Source of the DNA: CAVQCJ01 sp963849365
Lineage (GTDB): Bacteria; Actinomycetota; Actinomycetes; Prado026
Direction of reading: 5' to 3'
DNA: 64,000 nucleotides
NCBI GenBank assembly: GCA_963849365.1
Contig: CAWKHA010000004.1
Location: 558,001 to 622,000, forward strand
Shown here: one piece after another, positions 24,898-33,733 of the stretch
Position numbering within the stretch: position 1 is the stretch's first letter
How the letters are laid out: every line of letters begins with the position of its first letter
Notes under the pieces: generated by a model
Told to the model about the DNA's origin: nothing
Seen by the model: the letters and a program-made list of their open reading frames with translations, nothing else
The model's database searches: none
Made by a program: the position numbers and the translations under genes

Positions 24898-27800
24898 GCA
24901 TGAGCGCACCGGTCCAACAGCTCGTACGCACCGGCGGCGCGGACCAGCGCGGACCAGCCGCTCGCCTCGGCCGGGCCGACCAGGCTGTTCACGACGGTGC
25001 CCGCGCGGTCGGGCTCGCCGGCGGCCAGCCAGGCCCGGCCGAGCGCGAGGTACGCGTCGGCGCCGGCCATCCAGGCGAAGCCGTCCGGCAGCCGGGCGTC
25101 GGCGAGGACCCGGTCGGCCTGCAGCAGCACGTCGCGGGAGCCGGTCGCCTCGGCCAGCGGGGCCATGCAGCGCAGCCGGTAGCCCTCCGCACCGGTCCGG
25201 TCGGCAGCCGCGAGCCCGGACCGCAGCAGCCGGACGGCTTCGGCCCGGTGCGCGGCGACGCCGGTGCTGAGCAGCGTGGTCGCGAGCATCGCGTTCGCCG
25301 TCGCCCCGAACCAGGAGTGCCCGTCCGGCGGAACCGCGGCCACCGAGCGCCGGCCGTGCCCGATCGCGTCGTCGGTATGGCCGGCCAGCCGGGCGATCCA
25401 GCCCAGGTGCGCCAGCAGCCACCCTTCGTACTTGATCCGCCCGCTCCGCCGGGTCAGGGCGGTCGCCTCCTCGACCAGCGCGGCGGCCCGGTCCCACTCG
25501 CCCGCGGCCAGCGGGATGAACGCCTGCTCGAAGACGGCCCACTGCAGCAGGAACAGGTCCCCGGCCCGGCGGGCCAGCGGGTCCAGCTCGGCCGCCACCT
25601 CCGCCAGCCCGACCAGGTCGCCGACGTAGGCGTAGGAGGTCTTCAGCCCGTCCAGGCCGTGCCGGAGCGCGGTGGGGTCGCCGCTGCGGCGACCGGCCGC
25701 GACGGCGGCGAGCCCGTGCTCGCGGCCGGCCAGGAAGTCCAGCCGGTTGCACCACAGGATGGCCAGCCGGGCGAGCAGCTCGGCGGCCATCGCGTCGTCG
25801 CCGAGGCGCCGGGCGATGGCCAGCCCGTCGTGCAGGTGCGGGATGCAGCTGCTCATCGGCCGGCCCAGCGCCACCGGGGCGTCTCCCGCCAGCGCCTGGT
25901 GCACGCACATCTCCAGGTGGTCCATCCCAGCCCGCCGGGACAGCTCCAGCGCGAGCGTGAAGTCGGCGACCGCCTCGGTGTAGCGGCCGAGCGTCTCGCG
26001 CTGGCCACCGCGCTCCAGCAGCACCCGGGCGACCAGCCCGTCGTCGCCGCACTGCTCGGCGGCGGCCAGCGCCGAGCCGAGGATGCGGTCGGCGTCGGCG
26101 GCCGCGAACCGAGCCGCCGCAGCGAACGCCGCCTCCAGCCACGCCGCCGCCGCCCGGGCCGGCTGGCCGCACGCCGCGGCGTGCGCCGCGGCCGCCTCCG
26201 GGCGGTCGGCGAGCAGGTCCATCGCCAGCGCGTGGTAGGCGTACCTCGTCGGTTCGGGCGTGCTGGCGTACAGCACCTCCTGGACCAGGTCGTTCGCGAA
26301 CTCGTACTCGGGCCCGGCCTCGACCACCAGGCCCGCCTCGACCAGCTGTTCGGACCCGCGCACGGCCACCGCGGTGGGCACCGACAGCAGCGCCGCGACC
26401 GTCGCCGGCTCGAAGGACGCACCGAGCACGCAGGCCGCCCTGACCAGCTCCTGCTCGGGCTCGGCGAGCCGCCCTACCCGGGCCAGCACCGCCGCCGTCA
26501 ACGACGCAGGCACCCCTTCCTCGCCCGCGGAGATCGCCCGCAGCGTCTCCACCACCGAGAGCGGGTGACCGCGGGTACGGCGGGCGATGCTGTCGCCGAG
26601 GGCGGCGTGCCCGGCGGCGTCGGCCAGCCGGTGGACCGCGTCGTCGGGCAGCGGCCCGAGCGGGAGCTGTTCGGCGACCGCCTCGAGCCGGCGCACTGCT
26701 TCGGCCCCTTCCGCGGTGCGCAGCGTGGCCGCGACCAGCAGCGGCTCGGCGCCGGCGGTCCTGGCCAGCAGGTGGAGCTGCTCGAAGGTCGCCAGCCCGG
26801 CGTTGTGCAGGTCGTCCAGCAGGAGCAGCACCGGCCCGCGGGTCGACAGCTGGCGCAGCACGGCGGCCACCGCCTCGTACGCCAGCCGCCGCTCGGTCTC
26901 CGGGCTGTGCCGCTCGTCCCGGACCGGACCGACGACGGCCACCACCTCGGGCACCAGCAGGGCCAGCGACGCGGCCCGGTCGACCAGCTCGCGCAGTACC
27001 GCCGGCGAGGAGCGCATCAGCTCGGGCCGCAGCGCGTCCACCAGCGGCTGCAGGAACAGCGACCGCTCGGTCTCGTAGCACCGGGCGGACAGCACCGTGC
27101 CCCCGGTCTGCCGGGCGTAGCCGGCCAGCTCCTCGGTGAGCCGCGTCTTGCCGATACCCGGCTCGCCGGTGACCAGCAGCAGGCCCGGGTGGCCGCCGAC
27201 CGCCTCCGTCCAGCGCGCCCTGACCCGCTCGCACTCGTCCTCGCGGCCGACCAGCGCGGGCTCGCCGGAGCGCTGGCCCGAACCGCGCTCGGCCCTGGCC
27301 GCACGTGGCACCGCGGCCGGAGCGGACTCGGTGAGCAGCTCGACGTGCAGCGCCCGTGTCTGCGGCGCCGGGTCCGTCCCCAGCTCGTCGGCCAGCCTGC
27401 GCCGCAGGTCTTCGTAGCGCGCGAGCGCGCGGGACGGCTCGCCCGCCGAGCGGTGCGCCTGCATGAGCACGCGGACCGACGCCTCGTCGTAGGGGTCGTC
27501 CCGTACGGCGTCGGTGGCGACCTCGACCGCCGTGCCGAGGTCGCCGGCCTGGAACGACGCTGCCGCCGCTGTGCGCCGGGCGCGCCGCAACGTCGCTGCC
27601 GCGTGCTCGCGCACGTCGTCGGACCAGGCGGCGGACGGCGCGTCGGCCAGCACGGCTCCGGCCAGGTGCCGGACCGCGGCGAGCGCCGCGGCCGCGGCCA
27701 CCGCCGGCTCCGCGTGCCCGAGCGCCGCCTCGGCCCTGGCGAGCAGCGCGCCGGCGGTGTCCAGGTCGACCCGGACCGCCGGTCCCAGCCGCCACCCGGA

Positions 27801-28064
27801 CCGGTCGCCGACCACGAGGTCGGCGCCGAGCGCACCGCGGAGCCGGCTCACCAGCGTGGCGAGGTTGTCCGCCGGAGCTCCGGGCGGGTCGTCGCCCCAC
27901 ACGGCCTCGGCCAGGCTGTCGACGCTCAGCGCCTCGCCACGGGCGGCCGCCAGCCGTTGCAGCAGCAGGCGGGCCTTGCGCGTGCCCACCTCCTGCGTGG
28001 GCAGCTCGACCGCATCGACGAGGACACGCAGCCGGCCCACCAGCAACACTTCGACCGTGGGCAC
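24834..28064 (-). CDS. SARP-type regulator with AAA ATPase and TPR-like C-terminus
   Basis: 1076-aa regulator of the AfsR/large-SARP type. Order: N-terminal OmpR-like winged helix (about 1-95, GRLRVLVDAVELPTQEVGTR), bacterial transcriptional activation domain (about 97-250), NTPase domain with Walker A GEPGIGKTRL (300-309) and Walker B VLLLLDDLHNA (about 415), then a long Ala-rich helical repeat region. No C-terminal LuxR helix-turn-helix is seen. The GTG at 28064 follows AAGGG. Such regulators usually activate neighbouring biosynthetic genes, here perhaps the fusion enzyme and methyltransferase. It overlaps the fusion gene's end tail to tail. Confidence 0.88.
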   Translation of the reverse strand: MPTVEVLLVGRLRVLVDAVELPTQEVGTRKARLLLQRLAAARGEALSVDSLAEAVWGDDPPGAPADNLATLVSRLRGALGADLVVGDRSGWRLGPAVRVDLDTAGALLARAEAALGHAEPAVAAAAALAAVRHLAGAVLADAPSAAWSDDVREHAAATLRRARRTAAAASFQAGDLGTAVEVATDAVRDDPYDEASVRVLMQAHRSAGEPSRALARYEDLRRRLADELGTDPAPQTRALHVELLTESAPAAVPRAARAERGSGQRSGEPALVGREDECERVRARWTEAVGGHPGLLLVTGEPGIGKTRLTEELAGYARQTGGTVLSARCYETERSLFLQPLVDALRPELMRSSPAVLRELVDRAASLALLVPEVVAVVGPVRDERHSPETERRLAYEAVAAVLRQLSTRGPVLLLLDDLHNAGLATFEQLHLLARTAGAEPLLVAATLRTAEGAEAVRRLEAVAEQLPLGPLPDDAVHRLADAAGHAALGDSIARRTRGHPLSVVETLRAISAGEEGVPASLTAAVLARVGRLAEPEQELVRAACVLGASFEPATVAALLSVPTAVAVRGSEQLVEAGLVVEAGPEYEFANDLVQEVLYASTPEPTRYAYHALAMDLLADRPEAAAAHAAACGQPARAAAAWLEAAFAAAARFAAADADRILGSALAAAEQCGDDGLVARVLLERGGQRETLGRYTEAVADFTLALELSRRAGMDHLEMCVHQALAGDAPVALGRPMSSCIPHLHDGLAIARRLGDDAMAAELLARLAILWCNRLDFLAGREHGLAAVAAGRRSGDPTALRHGLDGLKTSYAYVGDLVGLAEVAAELDPLARRAGDLFLLQWAVFEQAFIPLAAGEWDRAAALVEEATALTRRSGRIKYEGWLLAHLGWIARLAGHTDDAIGHGRRSVAAVPPDGHSWFGATANAMLATTLLSTGVAAHRAEAVRLLRSGLAAADRTGAEGYRLRCMAPLAEATGSRDVLLQADRVLADARLPDGFAWMAGADAYLALGRAWLAAGEPDRAGTVVNSLVGPAEASGWSALVRAAGAYELLDRCAHAHSSPARRAATRSAPSEGTGA

Positions 28065-28150
28065 CAGCCCTTGCTACGCCACGGCGCACCCCGCGGCAAG
28101 GCCCGTATCCGTAGGCTCCGTCACAATGCACCGGTCAGCAGGAGGAACGC

Positions 28151-28888
28151 ATGACCCAGCCGGACATCCCCGCAGCCGCCGAGCAGGCGGCGCCGTGGAC
28201 CCTGGGCTCCGTCCTGGGGGTGTGGGGTCACCCCGACGACGAGGGCTACCTGTCCGCGGCGCACATGATGCGCGCCCTGTCGGCCGGCCACCACGTCACC
28301 TGCGTGACCGCGACCCGCGGCGAGCTGGGCTCCCCCGACCCGGAGCGCTGGCCGCCGGGCGAGCCGCTGGCCGAGGTCCGGACGGCGGAGCTGTACGCCG
28401 CGCTCGGCGTGCTCGGCGTCGAGGACCACGTGTGGCTCGACTACCCGGACGGCGGGTGCGCGGACGTCGACCCGGCAGAGGGGGCGGCCCGGGTGCTCGA
28501 ACAGCTGCGCCGGACCCGTCCGGACACGGTGCTGACGTTCGGGCCGGACGGCATGACCGGGCACTCCGACCACCAGTCGGTGTCGCGATGGGTGGACATC
28601 GCGGTCGACTCGTACGACGGCCCGCGGCCGCGGGTCCTGCACGCGACGAACACCCCGCAGTGGCTGGCCCAGTGGCGGCCGCGCCTTGACGAGCTCAACG
28701 TCTACATGGGCTCCGAACCGCCGTGCCACCCGCACGACCAGCTGGTCTCGCACGTGCGCTTGACCGAGGCGGAGCAGGACCGCAAGGTTCAGGCGATGCT
28801 GTGCCAGACCAGCCAGATCGACCCGCTGGTCCAGGTCTTCGGCCGCGACTCGTTCCGCTCGGCGTTCTCCGAGGAGTCGTTCCACTAG
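28151..28888 (+). CDS. PIG-L/LmbE-family zinc deacetylase
   Basis: 245-aa hydrolase of the MshB/Mca superfamily, acting on N-acetylated sugars or mycothiol-like conjugates. Zinc and catalytic motifs: WGHPDDEGYLSAA (HPDDE) and TGHSDHQSVSRW (HSDH). ATRGELGS follows the first strand as in family members. The ATG has AGGAGG upstream. It is divergent from the SARP gene and 49 bp before a TIGR03086 gene in the same direction. Exact substrate not determined. Confidence 0.9.
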   Translation: MTQPDIPAAAEQAAPWTLGSVLGVWGHPDDEGYLSAAHMMRALSAGHHVTCVTATRGELGSPDPERWPPGEPLAEVRTAELYAALGVLGVEDHVWLDYPDGGCADVDPAEGAARVLEQLRRTRPDTVLTFGPDGMTGHSDHQSVSRWVDIAVDSYDGPRPRVLHATNTPQWLAQWRPRLDELNVYMGSEPPCHPHDQLVSHVRLTEAEQDRKVQAMLCQTSQIDPLVQVFGRDSFRSAFSEESFH

Positions 28889-28937
28889 CAGCGCCGACCA
28901 CACCAGGCACTGACCACCCGCGAGGAGGAGCCGGACC

Positions 28938-29519
28938 GTGAGCGAGGAGAGCAACGCCGGGACGCTGGCCCGGTTCCAGTCCGCCAGCGACACCTTCGAC
29001 GAGAAGGTGCACCTGGTGCCGGACGACCGCTGGTCCGCGCCGACGCCCTGCACCGACTGGGACGTGCACGCCCTGGTCAACCACGTCGTCGGCGAGCAGC
29101 TGTGGGTGGTCCCGCTGATGGCCGGCAAGACCGTGGCGGACGTGGGGTCCGAGCTCGACGGCGACCTGCTGGGCACCGACCCGTGCGCCGCCTGGCACCA
29201 CGCCTGCGGACCGGCGCACGAGGCGTTCGCCGTGCCGGGCGCGCTGGACGGGACCGTGCACCTGTCGTACGGGGACGAGCACGCGGCGGCGTACTGCGAC
29301 CAGCTGACCTTCGACGCCCTGGTGCACGCCTGGGACCTCGCCCGCGGCGCAGGCTTGGACGACGAGCTGCCGGCCGACCTGGTCGAGTGGGGCCTGGGAT
29401 GGGCGACGCCGATCCTGGCGATGCTCACCGGCTCGGGCCTGTTCGGCCGGCCGTTGCCGGTCGACGCCGGCGTCGATCCGCAGACCCGGCTGCTGGCGCT
29501 GGTCGGCCGCGCCCGCTGA
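28938..29519 (+). CDS. TIGR03086-family (DinB-like, mycothiol-dependent) metal-binding protein
   Basis: 193-aa four-helix-bundle protein. Typical elements: WSAPTPCTDWDVHALVNHVV (with a conserved His), LTFDALVHAWDLARGAGLD (second His region), and a C-terminal SGLFGRPLPV stretch. The family includes maleylpyruvate isomerase-like mycothiol-dependent enzymes, but the reaction here is unknown. The GTG at 28938 follows GAGGAGGAG. It forms a likely operon with the PIG-L gene. Confidence 0.85.
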   Translation: MSEESNAGTLARFQSASDTFDEKVHLVPDDRWSAPTPCTDWDVHALVNHVVGEQLWVVPLMAGKTVADVGSELDGDLLGTDPCAAWHHACGPAHEAFAVPGALDGTVHLSYGDEHAAAYCDQLTFDALVHAWDLARGAGLDDELPADLVEWGLGWATPILAMLTGSGLFGRPLPVDAGVDPQTRLLALVGRAR

Positions 29520-29546
29520 CCCGACCGTGGCGTCCCGGGTCGGGGG

Positions 29547-29777
29547 TTACTGCAGGTAGCCCTCGACCTCGCTGGCGGGGCGTACCCGGGCCTGCTCGGC
29601 CGGGGCGCCGGAGTCGCGCCTGGCCTGGCGCTGCCGCAGCAGGTCCCAGCACTGGTCGAGCTGCTCCTCGAGCTGGGCCAGCCGGTGCCGCGCCTCGTCG
29701 TCGACCTCGCCGGCCCGCAGCTCGTGCTCCTCGTCGACCAGACGGGACACCTTGGCGAGGATGTCGTGGTCGTCCAT
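29547..29777 (-). CDS. DUF2630 family small protein
   Basis: 76-aa protein, charged and helical: MDDHDILAKVSRLVDEEHEL at the start, then LAQLEEQLDQCWDLLRQRQA, ending in PASEVEGYLQ. These are hallmarks of the actinobacterial DUF2630 family, whose function is unknown. The ATG at 29777 is preferred over one two codons upstream. Confidence 0.85.
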   Translation of the reverse strand: MDDHDILAKVSRLVDEEHELRAGEVDDEARHRLAQLEEQLDQCWDLLRQRQARRDSGAPAEQARVRPASEVEGYLQ

Positions 29778-29956
29778 GCCCACCCCTTCTGCCGGATCCT
29801 GACGGTCCCCACCGTACGTGTCGCTACGCCGGCCTGGTGGGTAGCCGCCGTAGGCTCGATGCTCACACCCCGTGACGGCTCTAGCCTGTTCGGGTGATCC
29901 CCCGGCCCGACCGGAGCCGGGGGCCAGGCACGACGAGCACCCCGGGCAGGTTGCGG

Positions 29957-31855
29957 ATGGAGCACGCGGCGCCGACCACGAGCCGGACTCGCCGGGTGCC
30001 GTCGCGGGCCGCGGCGCCGCTGGTGCTCCTGGTCGCGCTGGCGTGGGTCGCGGTGACGTTCGTCGCCCTGCCCCAGCCGCACGCAGCCGCGGACGGCGTG
30101 GACACCGTCGACGAGATCAGCGCCAACTACGGCGACGACGCCGGCAGCAGCATGTGGCTGCACTGGCGCGGGGCCGAGACCGACGTCGCGTACGGCACCG
30201 ACACGGGGTACGGGCAGCAGGCGACGGGCCAGCCGCCGCAGGTCGCCCCGGTCGACGTCACCGGCCCCTTCTACCGCGTGCTGCTCACCGGTCTGACGCC
30301 GGGCACGGTCTACCACTACCGGATCGGTGCCGGCGGGGCCGACCACCAGTTCGAGACCGCCCCGACCAGTGACTTCAGCTGGGACGACATCGGCGACACC
30401 GGCAGCAGCTACTACCTGCCCGGTTCGCCGGCCGGCTGCAACCGCCCGTTCATGCCGTCGTACTGGCAGCTGCTCGCCGCCGACAACGCCGACCTCTACA
30501 CGCACGGCGGTGACGTCTCCTACGCGAACCAGTGCGGGAACGCCGCCAGCCACCAGGTGTTCGACGACGTCCAGACCGTCACGACGCTTCGCCCGATGGA
30601 ATGGACGCAGGGCAACCACGAGTACGGCGCACCCCAGCCGGGCGCACCCGCCGGCACCGTGCGCGACGTCCTCAACAACTACAAGGGGCGCTGGGTCATG
30701 GCCCACGGGCAGAGCGTTCCCAACGACACCGCTCTGCAGACCTCGCACCCGGGGTGCGCCGCGACCGGGGTCACCGGGAACGCCTGCCCGGGCAACGACT
30801 GGGGTTGGTTCGACGTCGGCCACGTCCGGTTCATCAGCCGGCCCGAGCCGGAGCCGAAGGCGTACCCGGACTGGCAGGCCAAGGCGGACGCGATCATGGC
30901 CGACGCGCAGGCGGACCCGAACATCTACCTCGTCGTCACCTACGGACACCGCACCGCCTGCTCGAGCCTGCGGGTGAACGGGGCCTACGCCAGCGACCCC
31001 AACGTCGCCCCGGCCGTCGCCGCGCTCGGCGACAGGTACAGCCCGGTGGCGCGCCCGGACGGCAAGTACGTGCTGGACATCGGTCACCACGTGCACGCGG
31101 CGGAGATCTGCGGGCCGGTGCACGGCGTGTGGGAGCTCACCGACGGCGGCGGGGGCGCCGAGGAGGCATCGATCGTCGCGACGAACCCGCTGTCGGTGTG
31201 GAACTCGATCCACCTCGCGTACCTGCACTCGACGATGGTGGGGAACACCCTGACGCTGAACTACGTCTGCGGACCGTTGTTCACGGTGAACCCGACGAAG
31301 GCCCCGCCGTGCACCATGGGCTCGGTGATGCGCACGCTCACCATCACGGCACCGACCGGCGCGACGCCTCCGCCGCCGCCCCCACCGCCGACCGAGTACG
31401 TGCTGAACCAGAGCTTCGAGGCCGGTACCACCGGCTGGGCCGGCGTCTACAGCGTCGCCTCGCGGAACCGCCTCGTGGCGGGCGGCTTCGACGGCGCGTA
31501 CAGCCTGCGCTCGGTCAACGGGACCGCGGCCACCGCCAACGTCGGCGTGATCGACAAGCCGCACTGGCTGACCGCCGCGACCGTGGCCGGCAGCACGTAC
31601 ACCTGCAGCGTCTGGGTCGCGCCCGACGTGGCCGGTACCAAGATCACCCTCGCGTTGAAGGAGCTCTCACCGTCCGGTGCTGTGGTGAAGACCACCGCGA
31701 AGGTGCTGACCACGAACGCCACCGGGTGGGCGTCGCTGAGCCTGCCCGCCGTGGCGACCGCGACCGGCGACTCGTACGGGATCTACCTGAGCGCGGCCGG
31801 CGTCGCCCCTGGGCAGGGGTTCGGCGCCGACCTGTTCAGCCTCACCGCACCGTGA
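29957..31855 (+). CDS. Secreted purple acid phosphatase-like metallophosphoesterase with C-terminal carbohydrate-binding-like domain
   Basis: About 632-aa exported enzyme. Signal peptide: basic start, hydrophobic core (LVLLVALAWVAVTFVAL) and PHAAADG cleavage region. A fibronectin-like N-domain (LTGLTPGTVYHYRIG) follows, then the dinuclear-metal motifs in order: IGDTG, HGGDVSYA, QGNHEYG, VTYGHRT, GHHVHAAE. An eight-proline linker joins a beta-sandwich domain of about 150 residues (LNQSFEAGTTGWAGVYS) resembling CBM4/9-type modules. The ATG at 29957 is preferred; a GTG at 29894 is in frame. It would release phosphate outside the cell. Confidence 0.87.
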   Translation: MEHAAPTTSRTRRVPSRAAAPLVLLVALAWVAVTFVALPQPHAAADGVDTVDEISANYGDDAGSSMWLHWRGAETDVAYGTDTGYGQQATGQPPQVAPVDVTGPFYRVLLTGLTPGTVYHYRIGAGGADHQFETAPTSDFSWDDIGDTGSSYYLPGSPAGCNRPFMPSYWQLLAADNADLYTHGGDVSYANQCGNAASHQVFDDVQTVTTLRPMEWTQGNHEYGAPQPGAPAGTVRDVLNNYKGRWVMAHGQSVPNDTALQTSHPGCAATGVTGNACPGNDWGWFDVGHVRFISRPEPEPKAYPDWQAKADAIMADAQADPNIYLVVTYGHRTACSSLRVNGAYASDPNVAPAVAALGDRYSPVARPDGKYVLDIGHHVHAAEICGPVHGVWELTDGGGGAEEASIVATNPLSVWNSIHLAYLHSTMVGNTLTLNYVCGPLFTVNPTKAPPCTMGSVMRTLTITAPTGATPPPPPPPPTEYVLNQSFEAGTTGWAGVYSVASRNRLVAGGFDGAYSLRSVNGTAATANVGVIDKPHWLTAATVAGSTYTCSVWVAPDVAGTKITLALKELSPSGAVVKTTAKVLTTNATGWASLSLPAVATATGDSYGIYLSAAGVAPGQGFGADLFSLTAP

Positions 31856-32300
31856 GTCCGCGGGCGAGGTCGGTGTGCTCGGCGAGCAGCGCGGACACCG
31901 CCTGCGCTCGGTCCGGCGGGAACGGCACCACCCGGCCGCTGCGCGTGTCGACGTGCAGGTACAGGTACTCGGCAGTGAGCACCGCGCGCTCGTCCGCGTC
32001 GAGCAGCGTGGTGTGCAGGCGCAGCCGCTTCGCGTCCGCGGCGAGCAGCACCGTCTCCGCGTGCAGCTCACCGTCCGGACCCACCTCGGCGAGGAAGTGC
32101 AGGTGCGCCTCGACGGTGTACGTGGCGCAGCCGGTCCGGTCCCGGTAGGCGGCACCGACTCCGAGCGCGTCGAGCACCAGCTCGTTGGCCTCGCCGCACG
32201 CCACGGCGTACGCGGAGTCGTTCAGGTGCCCGTTGTAGTCGATCCACTCGGGACGCGCCGGCGCGCGGTAGAGCCGCAGCGGGGTCCCCGGCCCGGTCAC
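31842..32300 (-). CDS. Hot-dog thioesterase, carnitine-cluster paralog B
   Basis: 152-aa single hot-dog fold. RPEWIDYNGHLNDSAYAVA is the active-site helix region, followed by YTVEAHLHFLAEVGPD and YLYLHVDTRSGRVVPF. It resembles the C-terminal thioesterase domain fused to L-carnitine dehydrogenase in other bacteria, which acts on betainyl-CoA. The GTG at 32300 overlaps the IclR stop (GTGA). It is a paralog of the protein at 33170-33730 (DYNGHL here, DYNDHM there). Its 3' end overlaps the phosphatase gene by 14 bp. Confidence 0.8.
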   Translation of the reverse strand: MTGPGTPLRLYRAPARPEWIDYNGHLNDSAYAVACGEANELVLDALGVGAAYRDRTGCATYTVEAHLHFLAEVGPDGELHAETVLLAADAKRLRLHTTLLDADERAVLTAEYLYLHVDTRSGRVVPFPPDRAQAVSALLAEHTDLARGLTVR

Positions 32301-33070
32301 GACGTCACCGCCGCCGCGACGTCGGCCGCGGCCTGGACCGTCAGGGCACCGAGCTCGGCAAAGCGTTCCGGCGGAACCCGGTCGTGCGGTCCCCAGACGC
32401 TCAGGACCGCCACCGGGCGCCCGGCGCCGTCCAGCACCGGCGCGGACACGCCGTTCAGCGTCGGCTCGAGCTCGCCGACGCAGAAGCCGTAGCCGCGCTC
32501 GCGGGTCTGCGCGAGATCGAGCCGCAGCGCCTTCAGCGACGTCAGCGTCGACGGTGTGTAACGCGTGAGCCGCTGCTCCAGCAGCGCCGACACCTCCGCG
32601 TCGGGAAGCCAGGCGAGCAGCGCCTTGCCGGACGACGTCGCGTGCAGCGGCACCTGGCGTCCCAGCCAGTTGGCCGCCAGGACCGACGGGGGCGCGACCT
32701 CGTCGACGTAGGTCAGTCCGAGCGGCCGGGCGACCGCCAGGTCGGCCGTCTCGCCGGTGCGCTCGCTGAGCCGGACCAGCACCGGGTGCGCCCGCCGGAC
32801 CAGCCCGTCGACGCCGGCCGAGGCGGCCAGGCGGGAGACCGCGAAGCCGACCGAGTACCGCTGCGTGGCCGGGTCGCGGTCGACCAGACCGTGCGCCTCC
32901 AGCGTGCCCAGCAGCCGCCAGGCGGTGGCCCGGTTCAGACCGCAGCGCAGCGCGAGGCCGGCGACCGGGGCGCCCCCCGGCGAGGCGTCCGCGACCGCGT
33001 CCAGCAAGGCGATGGCACGCTCCAGCGACTGGACGCGCCCACCTGTCGCAGCTGCCGGCACCTCGTCCAC
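32297..33070 (-). CDS. IclR-family regulator of the carnitine cluster
   Basis: 257-aa regulator. N-terminal winged helix (LERAIALLDAVADASPGG, CGLNRATAWRLLGTLEAHGL), then the IclR effector domain (VPLHATSSGKALLAWLPD, ERGYGFCVGELEPTLNGVSA, VLSVWGPHDR). It is divergent from the catabolic operon starting at 33170 and coupled to a thioesterase downstream. The start is taken at the GTG at 33070; a second GTG at 33061 is possible. It probably senses a betaine or its CoA ester. Confidence 0.87.
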   Translation of the reverse strand: MDEVPAAATGGRVQSLERAIALLDAVADASPGGAPVAGLALRCGLNRATAWRLLGTLEAHGLVDRDPATQRYSVGFAVSRLAASAGVDGLVRRAHPVLVRLSERTGETADLAVARPLGLTYVDEVAPPSVLAANWLGRQVPLHATSSGKALLAWLPDAEVSALLEQRLTRYTPSTLTSLKALRLDLAQTRERGYGFCVGELEPTLNGVSAPVLDGAGRPVAVLSVWGPHDRVPPERFAELGALTVQAAADVAAAVTS

Positions 33071-33110
33071 CTCGTCTCGTCGCCCTTGACCGGGCGTGCC
33101 GCGCGTCTCT

Positions 33111-33146
33111 ATCGTCGTCGCACGATACAAGCATCCGTCGCACGAT
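33111..33146. promoter_or_regulatory. IclR operator candidate
   Basis: Two identical 11-bp direct repeats CGTCGCACGAT at 33116-33126 and 33136-33146 are spaced exactly 20 bp (two turns). The first also forms a palindrome ATCGT-n6-ACGAT (33111-33126). It lies in the 99-bp divergent gap between the IclR gene and the catabolic operon. Confidence 0.7.
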
Positions 33147-33169
33147 GTGAACAGGTGGGCTCCACGACC

Positions 33170-33730
33170 GTGACCGAGGTCTTCGACTTCCCCAGCACCC
33201 GCCCGGGCGGCTGGGACGATCCGGCCGCGGCGCCGATCCCCGCCCCGCTGCGGCTGTACGAGGCCGCGGTCGGGCCGGACTGGGTCGACTACAACGACCA
33301 CATGAGCGAGTGGTGCTTCCTGCTGGTGATGGGCAACAGCTCCGACGCCTTCTTCCGGTACCTGGGGATCGACGACGACTACCGGGACTCCGGGCGATCG
33401 CTGTACACCGTGGAGACGCACATCCGGAACCTCGACGAGGTCGGTGAGGGCGGACAGCTGATGCTCACGCTGCGCGTCCTGGGCGTCGATACCAAGCGGG
33501 TCCACATCGCGCACGAGGTGCTCGTCCGGGCCGACGAGGCCGGCGTCCCGCCCACCCTGGTCGCCACCGGCGAGCAGCTGCTGCTGCACGTCGACGCCGC
33601 ACTCGGCAGAGTCACCCCCATACCGCCGGTCCTGCTGGACCGGCTCGAGCGGCTGGCGCACGCGCACGCCGTGCTGCCCGTCCCGTCGTGGGTGGGGCGG
33701 GCCGTCGGCCTGCGCCGTGGGGACGGCTGA
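33170..33730 (+). CDS. Hot-dog thioesterase, carnitine-cluster paralog A (betainyl-CoA-type)
   Basis: 186-aa protein. A 30-residue leader is followed by a hot-dog domain: GPDWVDYNDHMSEWCFLLVM, then SLYTVETHIRNLDEVGEG and VLGVDTKRVHIAHEVLVR. It matches the thioesterase domain normally fused to L-carnitine dehydrogenase, expected to hydrolyse betainyl-CoA to glycine betaine. It is the first gene of the catabolic operon. The GTG at 33170 is preferred; a GTG at 33155 is in frame. The next gene starts 3 bp after its stop. Confidence 0.82.
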   Translation: MTEVFDFPSTRPGGWDDPAAAPIPAPLRLYEAAVGPDWVDYNDHMSEWCFLLVMGNSSDAFFRYLGIDDDYRDSGRSLYTVETHIRNLDEVGEGGQLMLTLRVLGVDTKRVHIAHEVLVRADEAGVPPTLVATGEQLLLHVDAALGRVTPIPPVLLDRLERLAHAHAVLPVPSWVGRAVGLRRGDG

Positions 33731-33733
33731 GCC

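Noticed and set aside
21559..28131. Continuous 2190-codon open frame on the minus strand
   Set aside because: Only the first about 355 codons at its 3' end (21559-22623) are the methyltransferase; the rest lies antisense to the fusion gene and SARP gene and is Arg/Gly/Pro-rich shadow translation of high-GC DNA.
24117..28154. 1345-codon plus-strand frame
   Set aside because: It is antisense to the SARP gene and has no domains; low-complexity composition typical of shadow frames.
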